From positions 682,001 to 746,000 of the forward strand of contig NW_002476570.1 in NCBI RefSeq assembly GCF_000189635.1: a DNA stretch of 64,000 nt, read 5' to 3'. Below the pieces are notes generated by a model that saw only the letters and a list, made by a program, of their open reading frames with translations, was not told where the DNA came from and searched no databases. This DNA is from Tetrahymena thermophila SB210 (Eukaryota; Ciliophora; Oligohymenophorea; Hymenostomatida; Tetrahymenidae). The translations under genes and the position numbers were made by a program. This document shows positions 37,804-50,838 of this stretch, piece by piece. Position 1 is the stretch's first letter, and each line of letters starts with the position of its first letter.

Positions 37804-40800
37804 TCAATTTTAAAGGACTATCGTTTGCTTAACTTGCTTGCATCTTATTTAGAAAGGTGAGTTTATAGCATTAGAACGCTATTCTTTCCTTTTTCTAGTA
37901 GGAGAAAGACCTTATTAAATAGAAGGTCTACCTATAAATGTCGGGCTTCTATTATCTACGTTATTTTCTTTTTTGATTGATTTTCTAATACTATTCATTC
38001 TTAGCTTGAAGTATTTGTTTTGAATATTAATAACATTTTGCAGATTATATTTTGGGAAATATTTCACCATATTTTTAATCTTTTCAAAGTCAAAGAAATA
38101 AAATTATTATTGTCTTTATTTTTGTTAGATATCTAATTAATGACTATCCACTTAGGTAATATTTTGAGCATTCTATAAAATTGGCTATATCGTTTATTTA
38201 AATGTCTTAGATCTCATTATAGTAACTGATTTTTTATGAGTACCTTTCCTTGTTTTAGTCCTTTAAAATGAAGGTCTTCTAATATTTTAGACTGTAGGTT
38301 ACTACATAGTAAGACTAGATTAATTATTTGAAATATTATTTCCTTAATTACCACTTTAGTTGCTTTACTGTAACTACATAGCTTAACATATCAATTTTAG
38401 AATTTGATCATTTAAGACCTAAGGAAGAGATTATTATAATTGCTGATTTTATTATTAAAGCGGTTATATTAATTGATCTTTGTTAGCTTAACTCTAATTA
38501 TTATAAACTTAATTCTAAGAAAATTTAACTGATTAAGATGATTGTTGCTTCGTATACTAAAATTATTAAGGCTCTTTTAGACTTGAATGAATAGATTATT
38601 CAGAGTTATAATGAGGAATTATATTAAATTATATTTAATCATCTTATTAAAGTTTAATTAAACTTGATTAATGATTATTTTTTCTTAACTCAAAAGTTGA
38701 TTCGTCTGAGTTTATATGAGATTTAGAAAAAATATTTTACTTGATTGTATTGTTGTGTTCTGTTTTTTGTTGAGATGTTGAAATTGAGTTAATTGAAGAT
38801 ATTGCATTTTTATCTGTGTTTAAATTGAAATTTGCTACTTAATTATTAATTTTTTCACTTTTGTTATCATTTGTGATATCTAAGTTTTCAATAGTTTTAT
38901 CATTAACAGTTTTGTCATTACTTGATAAATAATCTTCAATACCTTAATCAGCATCATAATCTTCTTCATTATCTGATGTAAGAAATTAATTAAACGGCTC
39001 ATTTTGCAAATATTACTCTTCATTTTATGTTAGTGGTAAATAAGCATTAATTTCTGGAACACCTAAAAAGAATTACTTATCTTCAACAGTTGTATAAAAA
39101 TATTATTCATAACTTTTTATTTCTTCTTAAATTAAAAATTTTGTCATAGACTAATTTCCAGTCTATGCATCTTCTTTTTAATCTTCTAAAAGCTATTATT
39201 TTGCATATTCAATTCTCAATTTTTTAAGATTTGATCTAATTAATTGTCTGTCTCTAAATGATTGATAAAGCTTTCTTTTACGAATGAATGGTTAGTTATT
39301 TTCTTAATATTTCTGTCTCACCTATTATTCTGAATAGCATTGTGCGTAAATTATTTTAGATTTATTCAATTTTAAGTGAATTAATGGGCAATTAGAAAAA
39401 TTATGAGAAAATTTGTCACAGCTTGCACACTAAGTATCCGCAGATTTTTCTTCAAAGATAATAGAATCCTTAATTTCACAAAATACTTCATATTCATTAG
39501 GATAATTCAATAAAATTTCTTTGAAATCTTTTAGTTCACAAAATGCAAAATTAGAGGTTTTTTCACATTTCAGCCATTTAGTTCTTGCTTACTAGCAAAA
39601 AAATGATCTTTAACTATATATAAAATATAATTTAGCTTTTTAAAATTAAGATAAACTAATAAATTTAATCAATAAAATAATTGATAAATATGCTATTTAA
39701 ATTATAAAAAGCAATGCAAAATGGTTGAGATATTAAATAATTCTTTACTGCTTTATGACAGAATGAGTAAAATATTTAAATTTTAAAAATTAAATTAGAT
39801 TAATTAAAAAATATTTTATAAAAATTTAATTGATGACAAAGAAGTGAAAGACTATTTTAATTATTTCTAAATTAATATTTTAAGAAATATTATTCAAATC
39901 AATTAATTCATTTTATTAATCTATTCAAAATAACTTAATGCTAAAAAATTAAAATTTTTAAATAATTATCTATGATAAAATGATATTTTAGATTTATCAA
40001 ATTAATGTCTAATTAAATTAAGCTTAAATGCATTACACTAATATTTAAATTAAGGCTTATAATTCTCAGAATATTTTAGCCTGTTTAAATTGTTTTAGTA
40101 ACTCCATTTATACCTATCATAATTTGTATCTTCATATTTTTTTTTGGAATTTAATGAATATTAAAAAACTAATTCTTAATAATAAGTACTGTATGATGAT
40201 TCAATTTGATCCATTTACTTTTTAAAATGGTATTAAAGCTTTGCTTAAAAATTGACCTCTTTTTTTTTTACTATTTTCTTTTAATCTTTTATAATTCAAC
40301 TTTCAACCAAAGTAAAAATAAATTTTGAATTCTAAATGCTATATTTTTACCCAAACATATAATTTTTTTCTTCGATTGTTACAATTTTCTTCTGCAGTCC
40401 GCTTCGAGTTTAAACATATATAGATACACACCCTTCAAGAAGAAAATAAATTCTGTTATCATTTTATCCGGACTAGATAAGATACTCTCCTGGAGCAAGG
40501 GATAACTCTTTCATTGTTAAAGCTATTATTTTTTAAGAATTAGTAGAATTAAAAAAGTTAAGTTTTTGAGATGATTTACATTAATTAATTAACAATAACG
40601 CTTAATTAAATTTAGTGGTAGAAAATAAATGATTCAAATAATAATTGAATGCAAAAGATTATTTATCTTTCCTCCATCAATTATTTTTTGAGGTGAGGTA
40701 ATATAGATAAAATAAATTTGATGATCTTTTAAGTTGCCAATTTTTGTAATTTCTAATAATTTACCTAATTAATTGATGACTTATGGAGAAAAGTGAGAGT

Positions 40801-43081
40801 TGAACAATTTATTTGAGTGTAATATCTTACCAAAAAACTCTTATTTTATTTCTTAAGAGAGTTATGATGGAAGCTAGTCAATAATAGCTTATCCTTTTAT
40901 GTGGGTTTCATCTTTTTAAAATTATATATATTCAAGGAATTTTATTGATCTCATTTAAAGGTGTTTTGGAATATTTCTATTTCCCATATATGTGATTATA
41001 TCAAATTTTTTCTGTTCAAATATAGCTCTCCTCTAAGCCTTTTTTGTGTAAATCTAACCTATTGTGTTAATTACATAACCAAATAGAGCAGAGCTTAATA
41101 GAGTCATAACCATAATGTAAATTCTTTCTATATTATTTTTAGGAGTTACATCACCATACCCTACTGTTGACATTGTTATCAAGGAGAAATACAGACAAAT
41201 GATATACATATTTATCCAATTATCTTACCTTTAATCTATGATTAATGCATTTTGATATCCGCCAAGTTCAACTGAAAGTCTACTAACTAGATGTATGCCG
41301 CAGGCGCATAAATGAGCTATTATTATAATCGAAACAATCATTTATGCTAGTTACATGACATCTGAAAATTTCATTCTAAATGAAAAGTGGTCATCAAGAC
41401 GATTGACTAAAACTTTTATGTAGTATATTCTAAATAGGATTAATAATTGTAGATATTCATTAATATTAGATAAAGCAATAAGAGTAACAAAATCAGTAAA
41501 TAGAATATTCTTCAAATAGTTTTTAAGAATTACATTTCTATCTAAGACAGCAACCCCACTGATATAGACTCCTCTATTGAGTGTTAGAATAGTATCTAAA
41601 AAAAAGAAACTGCCTGCTATAGCTGAAAAGCCAGCAGTTTAAATGCCTGGGATATGAATATTTAATTAAAAGCTCACTGATAAAGGAATGAATAGAAATA
41701 TAACTGTTTAAAATATAAGCATAATCAAATCCCAAATGATAAAAAAAAAAGATTCTGGATCGAACACAGGAACACTCTTTAGGATTTCAAATAGAAGTAC
41801 AATAAATTTATTAAATTCCTTTCTTTAACTTGAAAAAAATGTTTGCTAAGAAAGTTAAGACTTGCTAATTAAATTAGAATTTAAAGACTTAAATGACTTA
41901 TTAGATTTATTTAGCAAACTAGATTTCTTCAAACTATTTTCTCCCTCTACAAAGACGTGTTCCTCAGGGTTGTAAAAAGCACTGAGATCTCCAATAAAAT
42001 CATAGTGTTTTTATTTTAGATACTTAAAATTAGAATGAATTGTAAAGTTAAGCAGCTTATTCATAAATTACCTAGCATGTTTCATTATATTAATATTTTT
42101 TAGAATATCAGAAGAATTAGCTGATTTTCCAAAAGCACTGCCAAGTACTCCACTAAATCTTGATTTTCTCTACGTTTAAGATGCTTTAGATGCACCTCTT
42201 GCTTTATTTGAATTAGTATTATCTTTATTGTATTCACTCTCATCATTTCCTTCGTTGTTATTTGTACTTACAACTTTCTTCATTGCTATATGTGGTGCAA
42301 AGTTAGTTTATTCAGAGGGATTTTACTCTGCATTTTTTAATAAATTAATTTGTAAATTAAGGTGATTAGCGATAGTAAATTTTTCATTTTTATTGTTTTC
42401 TTGGTTTTCATTGTTGCTACTATTGTAATTAAAGTTAATAAAATTGGGTGATGGGTTATTGATGAAATTATTATTGCTTTATTAAAAACTTAATTCCCTT
42501 TAAAGATTTATCTAATGTAAATTATTTTTTTTAATATCTTGATCTAAATCGTTATTCTACTTAAGAGACTTCATGTTTTCATCTTCTAACTTATAACCAC
42601 TATAAATGTTATTAGACTCTTTTCTAATCTTTAGCGTTTATGGAGTATAAGAACAAGCAGTTTTCATATTATAGAAATTATTTGATACATTGACTATTTC
42701 ATTTTTACCTGTTGCTAAAGTCCCAATACTACTCTTATGCCTTTAAGCTAAGTCGTAGCTCTAAAAAGGTTAAGAGGGACTTGTAATACTTTAGTTGAAG
42801 TTGTTAATAGAAACTTGCTAAAGACCTTTACTGTTTTTTTTAATTACTTCTGGAGTCTAAGGAGCAGGAATATAACTATCCTATGTGTTCAGTCTTTTTC
42901 GTTACTGCTCTTAAAGAATACATTTATCATTTAATTATAGTTTAAAGTTTTTTTCTCGATTCTGAGCACCATTTAATATATCATCATCCATATAGTTCTA
43001 CTCTCTGCTGCTTAGCATTTTAGCAGGACTCTCTTCTGATCTTGATAAATCTTCAAGTTTTATCTGTGAACCAATAATCAT
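37804..43081 (-). CDS. Potassium channel with cyclic-nucleotide-binding-like domain (EAG/CNG superfamily)
   Basis: Exons 43081-40765, 40522-40351, 40258-40219, 39591-37804; phases agree; 1438 residues. Long N/S/Q-rich cytosolic N-terminus (1-440); S1 around VPVFDPESFFFIIWDLIML; S4-like LLILFRIYYIKVLVNR with only three spaced basic residues; S5; pore helix and K+ selectivity filter TMSTVGYGDVTP at about residue 641; S6; a helical C-linker; then a cyclic-nucleotide-binding fold (LAPGEYLIQSGQ, IYFLLEGCVSIYV, about 773-890) spread over four exons. Its phosphate-binding part reads FGGQF..., not the canonical FGE...PRAAT, so nucleotide binding is doubtful. The long Q-rich tail ends with KIKNMVKYFPKYN. 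Location is inferred to be plasma or ciliary membrane. Confidence 0.92.
39592..40218 (-). other. Unusually long intron (627 bp) of the K+ channel gene
   Basis: It separates the 13-codon third exon from the fourth. Ends are GT and AG and phase 0 is kept. One minus-strand frame stays open for over 130 codons, but with TGA as the only stop that is expected by chance in such DNA, and it shows no conserved pattern. Confidence 0.65.
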
Positions 43082-44289
43082 ATTTTTATTTTTTGATAAT
43101 TGAAGATATTAGCTTTTATTTTTTTTTTATTAATTTTCTAATAATATCAAAATCAAGTATTTTGGAGATTTAATTATTTGAAGATTTATTGAAGTTTATT
43201 TTAACCATATATTTGATTTGAAAGAAAATGTAAAATATGCGAATTAATATATTCAAATTAATTGCAATATTTTAAGCAGAGTAACTATTTTCGTTTTCAA
43301 TTACATTATTCACAAAATTTATTAATTTTGATGCTTTTTATCATTTTTGTATTTTTTTTTTTCATTTTATTTTTTATCAGATTTCTATAAAATAGATCAA
43401 AAATAAATAAATATAGTGTTTTTACATTTTAAATATTTTAATTTAGCTATTTTAGTCAAGCGAAGCATTTTTTTAATTATGTGTTTTATCATTTATTTAA
43501 AAATATAAATTTATTTAAAATATTTAAGAAAGTATATTTGAAAGTAGTTGATTAAAACAATTATTGTCTTATTTTAGTATATTTTATAATTTTTACATTT
43601 TCGGTTTATTTATTTTTTTAGATTTTTAGAAATTAAATTTAGATAATATTTAGGAATAATTGCAAATTTTGTTGTATTTATTTTATACTAAAATAGAAAA
43701 AATTGATTTACAGTCACTTAATTAATTCATGCTTATTATTTATAATATTTATAATAATTTTTATTCATAGTAACAAATCAATTGCATAATTTTATTCTTT
43801 TATTTCGCATTATCATATTTTTCAATTTATCAATTGTATATTATAAATATTGGCTTACAAATTAACACTCATACATTTATATTAAATTTAGTTTCTTCTT
43901 GCAATTTAAAAATATATTTCAAAAGCCAATATGTTTATTCCAAAACTATTACAAAGGTACTCAATCCAAAAAAATAAAATAAATTAATAAAATTATCAAA
44001 ATTATCCATATAAAATTTCTAAAAAATTTGTTTTAAAACTGATTAGCTAATTAAATATTTTAAATAAACTATTTTTTATAAATAATAAAATATTCTGAAA
44101 AGATTTTTAAAAATTTTTAAAAATTTCTTTGAAATTATCAAAAGAGAAATCTCAACTTATTTAATAGTTTCATTTCTCATTTTGTTAAACTTAAGTTAAA
44201 TGCGTTTTGTAATTTAGATTTAAATTAATTTTTTTTAATGATAAATAATTTGTCTATTTTACTTATTAATTATAAAAAAATAAATTTAA
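43082..44289. other. Intergenic, no gene seen
   Basis: 1.2 kb upstream of the K+ channel gene, AT-rich. Contains a perfect 10-bp inverted repeat, ATATTGGCTT at 43847-43856 and AAGCCAATAT at 43923-43932. Function unknown. Confidence 0.55.
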
Positions 44290-47200
44290 TCATTTTTTTT
44301 CATCAATTTTTATCACTTTTTGGCTTTAATTTTTAGATTATTCTATATTAGATTTATCATCTTTTTAATGTACTTAATTATTTTATTTTTTTTTAGTTTA
44401 TTTTTTTTAATTATTCGTAGATTATTTCTTTGATTACTTTTATTATTGCTAACTCTATGAGCTTTATTTATTCTGATTAGTATTGTTTTATATTTATTTA
44501 AAAGACTCCTATGTATGCTCAATAGATGAAGAGTTCTCTTTTATATTATTATTAGTTGCTTATGAGACATTTAATTCCTGATTTAGATTCATATCTTCAA
44601 TTATGCTTGTTGTCTATTACTCTTTTTATTCTTATTAACTATTTTAAACTTCATTTGATAGAGCTAAATTTTTCTGACTGCTCTTTTTACTGCTTAATTT
44701 TACACTATTTTCTTTCTGAGATAATTAAATTTAATCTATTTGACTATTACTCTCTGATTTAATTCCATTTATACTTTAGTTCCCACTTTGATTCAGTATT
44801 TTTGAATTTTTGAATGTTATTTAATTATTTTAGTCAACCTGCTTTTAACTATTATCATCTTATTAACTATTTTAAACTTCATTTGATAGGGTTAACTTTT
44901 TCTGACTGCTCTTTTTACTGCTTAATTTCAAACTATTTTCTTTCTGAGATAATTAAATTTAATCTATTTGACTATTACTCTCTATTTTATTTTCATTTAT
45001 GCTTTAGTTCTCGCTTTGATTAAGTATCCTTGAATTTTTGAATGTTATTTAATTATTTTAGTCAACCTGCTTTTAATTATTTTCAGTATTTATATAAGTT
45101 TAACTGACACTTAATTATTTTTCATCTAACAAATTACCAATTTACTCAATATTTTGGCTATCTGCAAGCTTATCTTTAGACATATTATCAATAATTTACT
45201 CTTTCTCTTAGTTACCATCAATCCCGTGTTTATTTTAGTTACCACTTAGCTCTTATTAAGATTAAGTCTCATTAATATTTTACTTAAGCTTATTTTCATG
45301 AAGTTAATCGCTTGCTTCATTCTTATATACCGAATTTTATGATAAATTTTTTTATAACTATAATTGCTTTGAATCTGATAAAATTTCATTTGATTATTAT
45401 AAAATATTAGTATCATCATTCGAATTAATAATCTATTTAGATGTATTTTATTGAATTTATTCATTTTAATTAATTTATGATTAATTTTCTTCATGAGCTT
45501 AACTTTACTCCATCTTTACACTCTACTCCTGATATTATTAAGAGAAGCTGATATCGTCATTGCTTTAAATTTTGAATCCTGTCTATTTATGTGGTGTAGT
45601 GTTTTCTTTAATAGACTAATTATTATAAAATGAGCTACTTTACATTAATATTATCTTTTTCTATATGTTTTCTTTTGATATATTTAAGTCAATAGGTTGA
45701 TTACTATTTACAAAACTAAATTCAGAATGTTTAGAATTTTCTTTGAGCTTTAAATTTGTAATTGTATTTTTAGGTCCTCTATGCTTTTAGCTTGAATGCA
45801 ATCTTTGAATTCCCTAAGAGTTATTTCCTTCTACTTAAAATAAATCTTATGTAGCTAAATCGTTATTGGGTAACTTTTACTAAAATTACATATATTTAAT
45901 ACTCAACTTGTTTGCTTTAAAATTATTGCTATTTTAATATGGTGGACTTAAGGACTTGTTTGCTTCGTTTTTTGTGCATGATTATGCAGATGATTGCATA
46001 ACAAAAGAATCTTTTTGATAAAAGTACCTACTTACTTATTTCAAAGAATTATTGCTCTTATTATATCTAGTTTCATCTGAGGATGGTCTAATTTTATTTG
46101 GTTAGTTTGGATTATTTTCTACAATATGCCTTTTATTTGAAGGTATAGAGACTCCTCCTCCATGTTAAGCAGAATATTGAACTATCTTAAGTTTTCTTAT
46201 AATAGGAGAACGGCTTAAAATTTTCCTGGTTTCAACAGAGCTCTTTTTAGCTTGACTGATTTGATAAAATTTATATTATTGATCTGAGTTATGTTTGGAT
46301 AACTTAATAATTTATGCTAAGTTTTCATTATCTTCATAATATTCTTCATGCTATTAATAATTATCAGAGATTCTTTTTAGAACTGAGTGCAATTTAATTT
46401 TATGAGAGCATGCAAATAAATTTCTGCCTGTATTTTCTACTTTACCCCCACATTCAGATGCCTTGATTTCATCTTTGAAGAGATTACTGATTCCTATTTT
46501 CTTTTGCAAACACTACTATTAGTCTTAATTATAATCTTTTTCTTTTTCAAAGGATCGTTTCAACATCTAAGAGAATGATTATTTATTCAAGCTTTAGTTT
46601 GGTGATTCATTTTTTTTCTTTTATTTTGGTGCTTCATCATGATAAAATTTACTCTTTGTTAATCCTTCTTCTATCATCTATTTAAGCGATAGTTCATTTT
46701 TTTCTTTGGCTTGATAGTATTTTGTTTTAGATAAAATACCTTATGCATCAGCAAATTGAAATTTTTTTTGCTTTAAACGTGTTTCAAGTTATTTGAGATG
46801 CTTGTTGTTAGCAATAAGCTTGAAAGGGTATGGGTTGCATTTTTTCATTTCCATTTATTACTTATTTTCAATATCTTACATTTCTCTCTCATAATAAAAT
46901 CCAAAATTAATATCTTTTTTATAACCACCCTCTTTTTTTATTTTTTCATTTACATCGCTCCTCAATTAATGAAATAGAATCATATTTTGCTAGTTGGTAT
47001 CTCCTTAAATGACCAAAAATTTCTCGTTTTGCTTATCTAATAATTCATCACTGTCTATAGATTTTTGAGTTCTTATAGATTATTTTTATTTAATTTACAA
47101 ATTTTATTCATTTAATTTATGCAGTTTTATTTAGCTCTAAAAAGTTTCACCTTATTCCCTATTTTAAATCTAATGCTAATCTTCAAAGTGATTATAAGAC

Positions 47201-48728
47201 ACAAATTACTTTGATTAAAGCTAGTTAAAGCTTGAGCACTCACCTAATTTTTCTTCAAAGGAATTTTTTTTGATAAATTTATATTGAATTTGTTTGTTTT
47301 TGATTGGTGATTCTTAAATTGATTAATTATTTTATTTTATATCCTATTCAATTTATTGCTCTTATTCTACATGTATTTTTCTAATTTTTACCAGTAAATT
47401 TTTTTCAAATTCAAATTAGTCTTTCATATTTTTCTTTCTCATTATTTCTATTTCTTTTTATTGCTTATCGTGAGCCAAAAGAATTGTTTCTCTTAGATTT
47501 TTCTTTGAAAGATAGTTTGCTTGAATAAAATCTTTCATTTGATCAGGCATTTTTTTTTCTAAAATATTAATATTAATTGTTAAAAATTAAGAATTAGGTG
47601 AAACACAAATTGCAGTGTAAAGATAGCTTTTCTCCTCGGTTTGGGTCTCTAACAATTCTTCACCTAATATAATTATTTATTATTAAGTTTCTAATTCTAA
47701 TTTTATATAAAATTACCAAATACTTCTGATTACCCTAAAGTTGCTATGTGAATTTGCTCAATTTACTTTTCTATTAAAGAATGAGGATTATTTATTTTTT
47801 TAACAATATTTTTATAGAGTTATATTTCTCCTTGTACAATAACAAAGAGTTTCTAATTTGCTGGTGCTATTTAAATGCCTTCTTTCACTATAATTTAATT
47901 TTTGTGGTAAGTTTCTTCATCAAAAAATCTAACAACTCGCTCAAACACTCTGCCACTTGTAATTAGATTACCTAAAAATGGAAATTTATTCATAATAAAA
48001 TCTTTTTTATCTTGTTGTGCCTTGTTATATTTGATTTATACTATTTCAAAATCCTCTCTTTACATTTAATAAATTATTAATATTTTGTTTGTCCAAGCAA
48101 AATTTACTTATTAAGAATGAGAAATTCACAAGGAGTTTTACTACAAATGGTGGCAGCTCTTGGCTTGTTTTCTATTAGAGCTTTTTCACCAAATAGAGCT
48201 CCTTCATCCACTTCAATCAAAAGCTTTCCATAAGATTATCCTAACACAGCCAAAAAATCTTATTCAGGGACTTCATTTCTTGCAGCTTCATCATTTTTTT
48301 CCAATTAACTTTCTAGCAATTATTCTACTATCCATTTTTTTGTAGTTAATTCAATTTATTAATTTTCATTTGTATCACCTTCTTTTTAAAATACATCAAT
48401 CGTATTTTTCATAAATATCATGATTCTCCCTTTTAATATAATATAAGCCTTATCGCAATTAGTGTCTCCTTATTTGAAAATGATAGAAAATTTTGGATAA
48501 GTCTCATATTTAACAGCTCTGCATATTTCATTATTGATTTCTGGACTAGCTTTAAATGATTCAAAAACTTATTAGAAAAACTATTATATTTTTAAAAGCT
48601 TTAATCAAAAAAAGCATTTTAATCCAATTTACCTTATTTTTTGACAAGTAAACTTTCAAGAAAAGAATGTCATCAGAGGATTTATCTTCTTTTTTTAAAA
48701 TACTAATTAATTTATTTGTTGTACTCAT
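44290..48728 (-). CDS. Protein with two cyclic-nucleotide-binding domains and a long repetitive tail
   Basis: Exons 48728-48633, 48580-48108, 48057-47717, 47663-44290; phases agree; 1427 residues. First CNBD (about 33-200): FKQGDTNCDKAYIILKGRI, then FGEKALIENKPRAATI, which carries both the Glu that holds the ribose and the Arg that holds the phosphate; PRAAT rather than PRTAT is the cAMP type. Second CNBD (about 215-345): NKFPFLGNL, IVKEGI, VIVQGEIQLYK, FGEELL, without the PRAAT arginine, so probably degenerate. The rest, over 1,000 residues, is a charged helical region and an S/N/Q-rich tail with a 76-residue tandem duplication. No kinase or channel domain is present, so it is neither PKA/PKG nor a channel; a cAMP-responsive adaptor is an inference. 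Confidence 0.9.
44631..45086 (-). repeat. Tandem duplication, two copies of 228 bp, coding
   Basis: Copies at about 44631-44858 and 44859-45086 match at all but roughly 15 positions by eye. The period of 228 bp equals 76 codons, so it is in frame within the last exon of the double-CNBD gene and repeats a block beginning KQVDQNNQITFKNS and ending LSNEVQNSQQ. The edges are approximate. Confidence 0.9.
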
Positions 48729-49125
48729 TTGAAAATAAATTAACTTTAATAGAATTTATTAAATGATAGATTGTTTTAAACATTGTTCTACTTAATTTTC
48801 TTTCAAAAGTAAATAAGTTTTAATAAAAGTTGAAATCTATATTGTTCTTTTGAATGCATAAAACATGCAAAAAAAAAAAATTAAGACTAAAATAAATAAA
48901 GAAGAAGCATAATAAGAAACTCTAATTAACAAATAAATATAAAAATACAATTAATTTTTTATAGCTATAAAATAAAAGATGAAATAATTTAAATTGTGCT
49001 AAATTGTATTATTGAAAAAGAAAATGTTTGTTTATTATTTAACATTATCAATTAATTAACTAAATTTAATTTAAAATGGATTGAATTTTCAAAAATATTT
49101 CTTAAAATATTCTTTTATATATTTC
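48729..49125. other. Intergenic, no gene seen
   Basis: About 400 bp between two minus-strand genes; the promoter of the double-CNBD gene should lie here. AT-rich, no motif assigned. Confidence 0.55.
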
Positions 49126-50217
49126 TCAAATTTTGTCAAGAGTGACTTTAAGTTCGTTAGAAATGTTTTTAGATTTTGCAGAAACTGTAGCATATTACAT
49201 TGTTTCAACAAGTCTAAAAATGGATTCTCTACGTGGTTGTTTCTTTTTATACTGATCTGTATCAGTTAAAACATGTAAGACTTCCATGAATTTTTCTCTT
49301 AAATTTTCTTTGTTAGTGTTATTAATCTCTCTAATGCAAACATCAATTAATACATTAAAATCATGAGAGTAGAAGAAATCACTTTGTACTTTATAAATAT
49401 CTTCAATAAATTGCAAAGTTTTTATGATTAAATCATCTTCATTTTTATTTAAGAATTTTATAATTGTTTCACTAAAATATCTTGAATATTAATGAGAAGA
49501 TGCTACTCTGATTACCAAATTGTCTTTTGGACTTTTATATTCATATGAAATATTTATAAATATTTTAATGATTGCATGGAAAGTTTCTTCATCATTGATA
49601 ATTTGCAGTAAATCAAATAGTCTTTCAATAAAAGCCTGATTAGTAACTGACTTAAAGCTAGAAACTTAGAAAATATCAATTAAAAGTAAGAATGCTTCTC
49701 CTATTTTAAATATCAGAGATAAATTAATTAAAAAATATTTTATTTAATAAAATTTTTGTTTGCTTATTATTCTCAATTTAAAAAAAAGAATTTTTAAATT
49801 AGCTTACCAACTAAATCTTCTAATTTTTAAGTCTTTATGATATATTATGAAATAGCAATAGGGAATTTTTCATTTTCTCTCATTTAAGGCAGAACTTGGT
49901 CTGGAGCGAACTCATTTAGTTTCCTTTTTGTTTAATAATAAATTATTTTACATATTACTATTGTTTATTGAATAAAAATGAGCTTGGAAGTAAATTTTGT
50001 TTGTTAATTGTCAATTTTTTTACTTTAAAGCGATTAATATTGAGTTTGCTTTTTGGATATCTTCAAACTATTCCATAAATGCTATGATAAAAAGATTGAT
50101 TAAATCATAATCTTTTTCCGTTATGGTGTATACCCATTCTATATTTTCCTATGTTTTTTCACAGTCTTAAATTGCTTAAACTAAGTTATTAATTTGTTCT
50201 GTGTCCGAATCAACCAT
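49126..50217 (-). CDS. SPIN90/Ldb17-like protein (Arp2/3-regulator family)
   Basis: Exons 50217-50024, 49923-49808, 49700-49126; phases agree; 294 residues. All-helical, leucine-rich, armadillo-like. Residues about 180-260 match the leucine-rich domain of NCKIPSD/SPIN90 and yeast Ldb17: FFYSHDFNVLIDVCIREI, then LREKFMEVLHVL, then a short loop and a helix. In that family this domain activates Arp2/3 to start unbranched actin filaments at endocytic sites. The protein has no SH3 domain or proline-rich tail and is shorter than the animal homologue. Assignment rests on the remembered motif pattern, not an alignment; a generic armadillo-fold protein is the alternative. Confidence 0.72.
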
Positions 50218-50838
50218 TTTTGTTTGTTTTTTGTAATATCAATTTATCTTGCTTTTTTCCTATTATCTAATTTTACTTCTTTTTTTTAATTTTTTTTAAA
50301 GAGTTAAATTTTTATATTTCACTATTTGAAAAGAAAGAGAAAATTAATTCTAAAAGATAATTGATAAACAAAGATTGCTTTAATTGAAAGGATATCTATC
50401 ATCCATCATCTTATTATTTAGTGTTTTGCGCAAGTTTTTGCAAATGACAATCAATTATCAATTTTAATTTTTTTCAAAAAATAATCCTCAATTATAAATT
50501 TATAGTAAGTATAATTAAAAATATGTATTTAATCTTTGAATATACACCATTAAATAGTACTATTTTTCTTAATGCATTATTTTATGATAGACATCTATTT
50601 TTAATACATAGATATTATTCTAAAAAAATACTCTAAACAAATTAATTAATTTAGCAGATTTTTGAAATAAATTATTTATAAATTTAACCTTATTTATTTA
50701 TTTTTTAAATACTTTAAATAATGCCTTTCATATAAAAAAAATAATTCCATAAATTTTAAAAAATAGATAGATAATTCATTAATTATTTAGAGTGTTTGTT
50801 GCAAATTAAATTTTACAGAAATATAATAAAAACATTTT
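50218..50838. other. Intergenic, no gene seen
   Basis: 620 bp, AT-rich, between two minus-strand genes. Nothing supported. Confidence 0.55.

Noticed and set aside
39605-40218. Open minus-strand frame within the long K+ channel intron as a nested gene or missing exon
   Set aside because: With TGA as the only stop, open frames of this length are common by chance; it shows no conserved motif, and the 13-codon exon 40219-40258 completes the CNBD in phase.
43847-43932. 10-bp inverted repeat as transposon ends
   Set aside because: Only 86 bp span, no transposase and no target duplication; kept only as a note in the intergenic entry.
44556-45023. Two similar plus-strand frames (FKLHLIELNFSDCSFYCLI type) as a tandem gene pair
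   Set aside because: They are antisense shadows of the 228-bp duplication inside the minus-strand double-CNBD exon, which is open over more than 1,100 codons.
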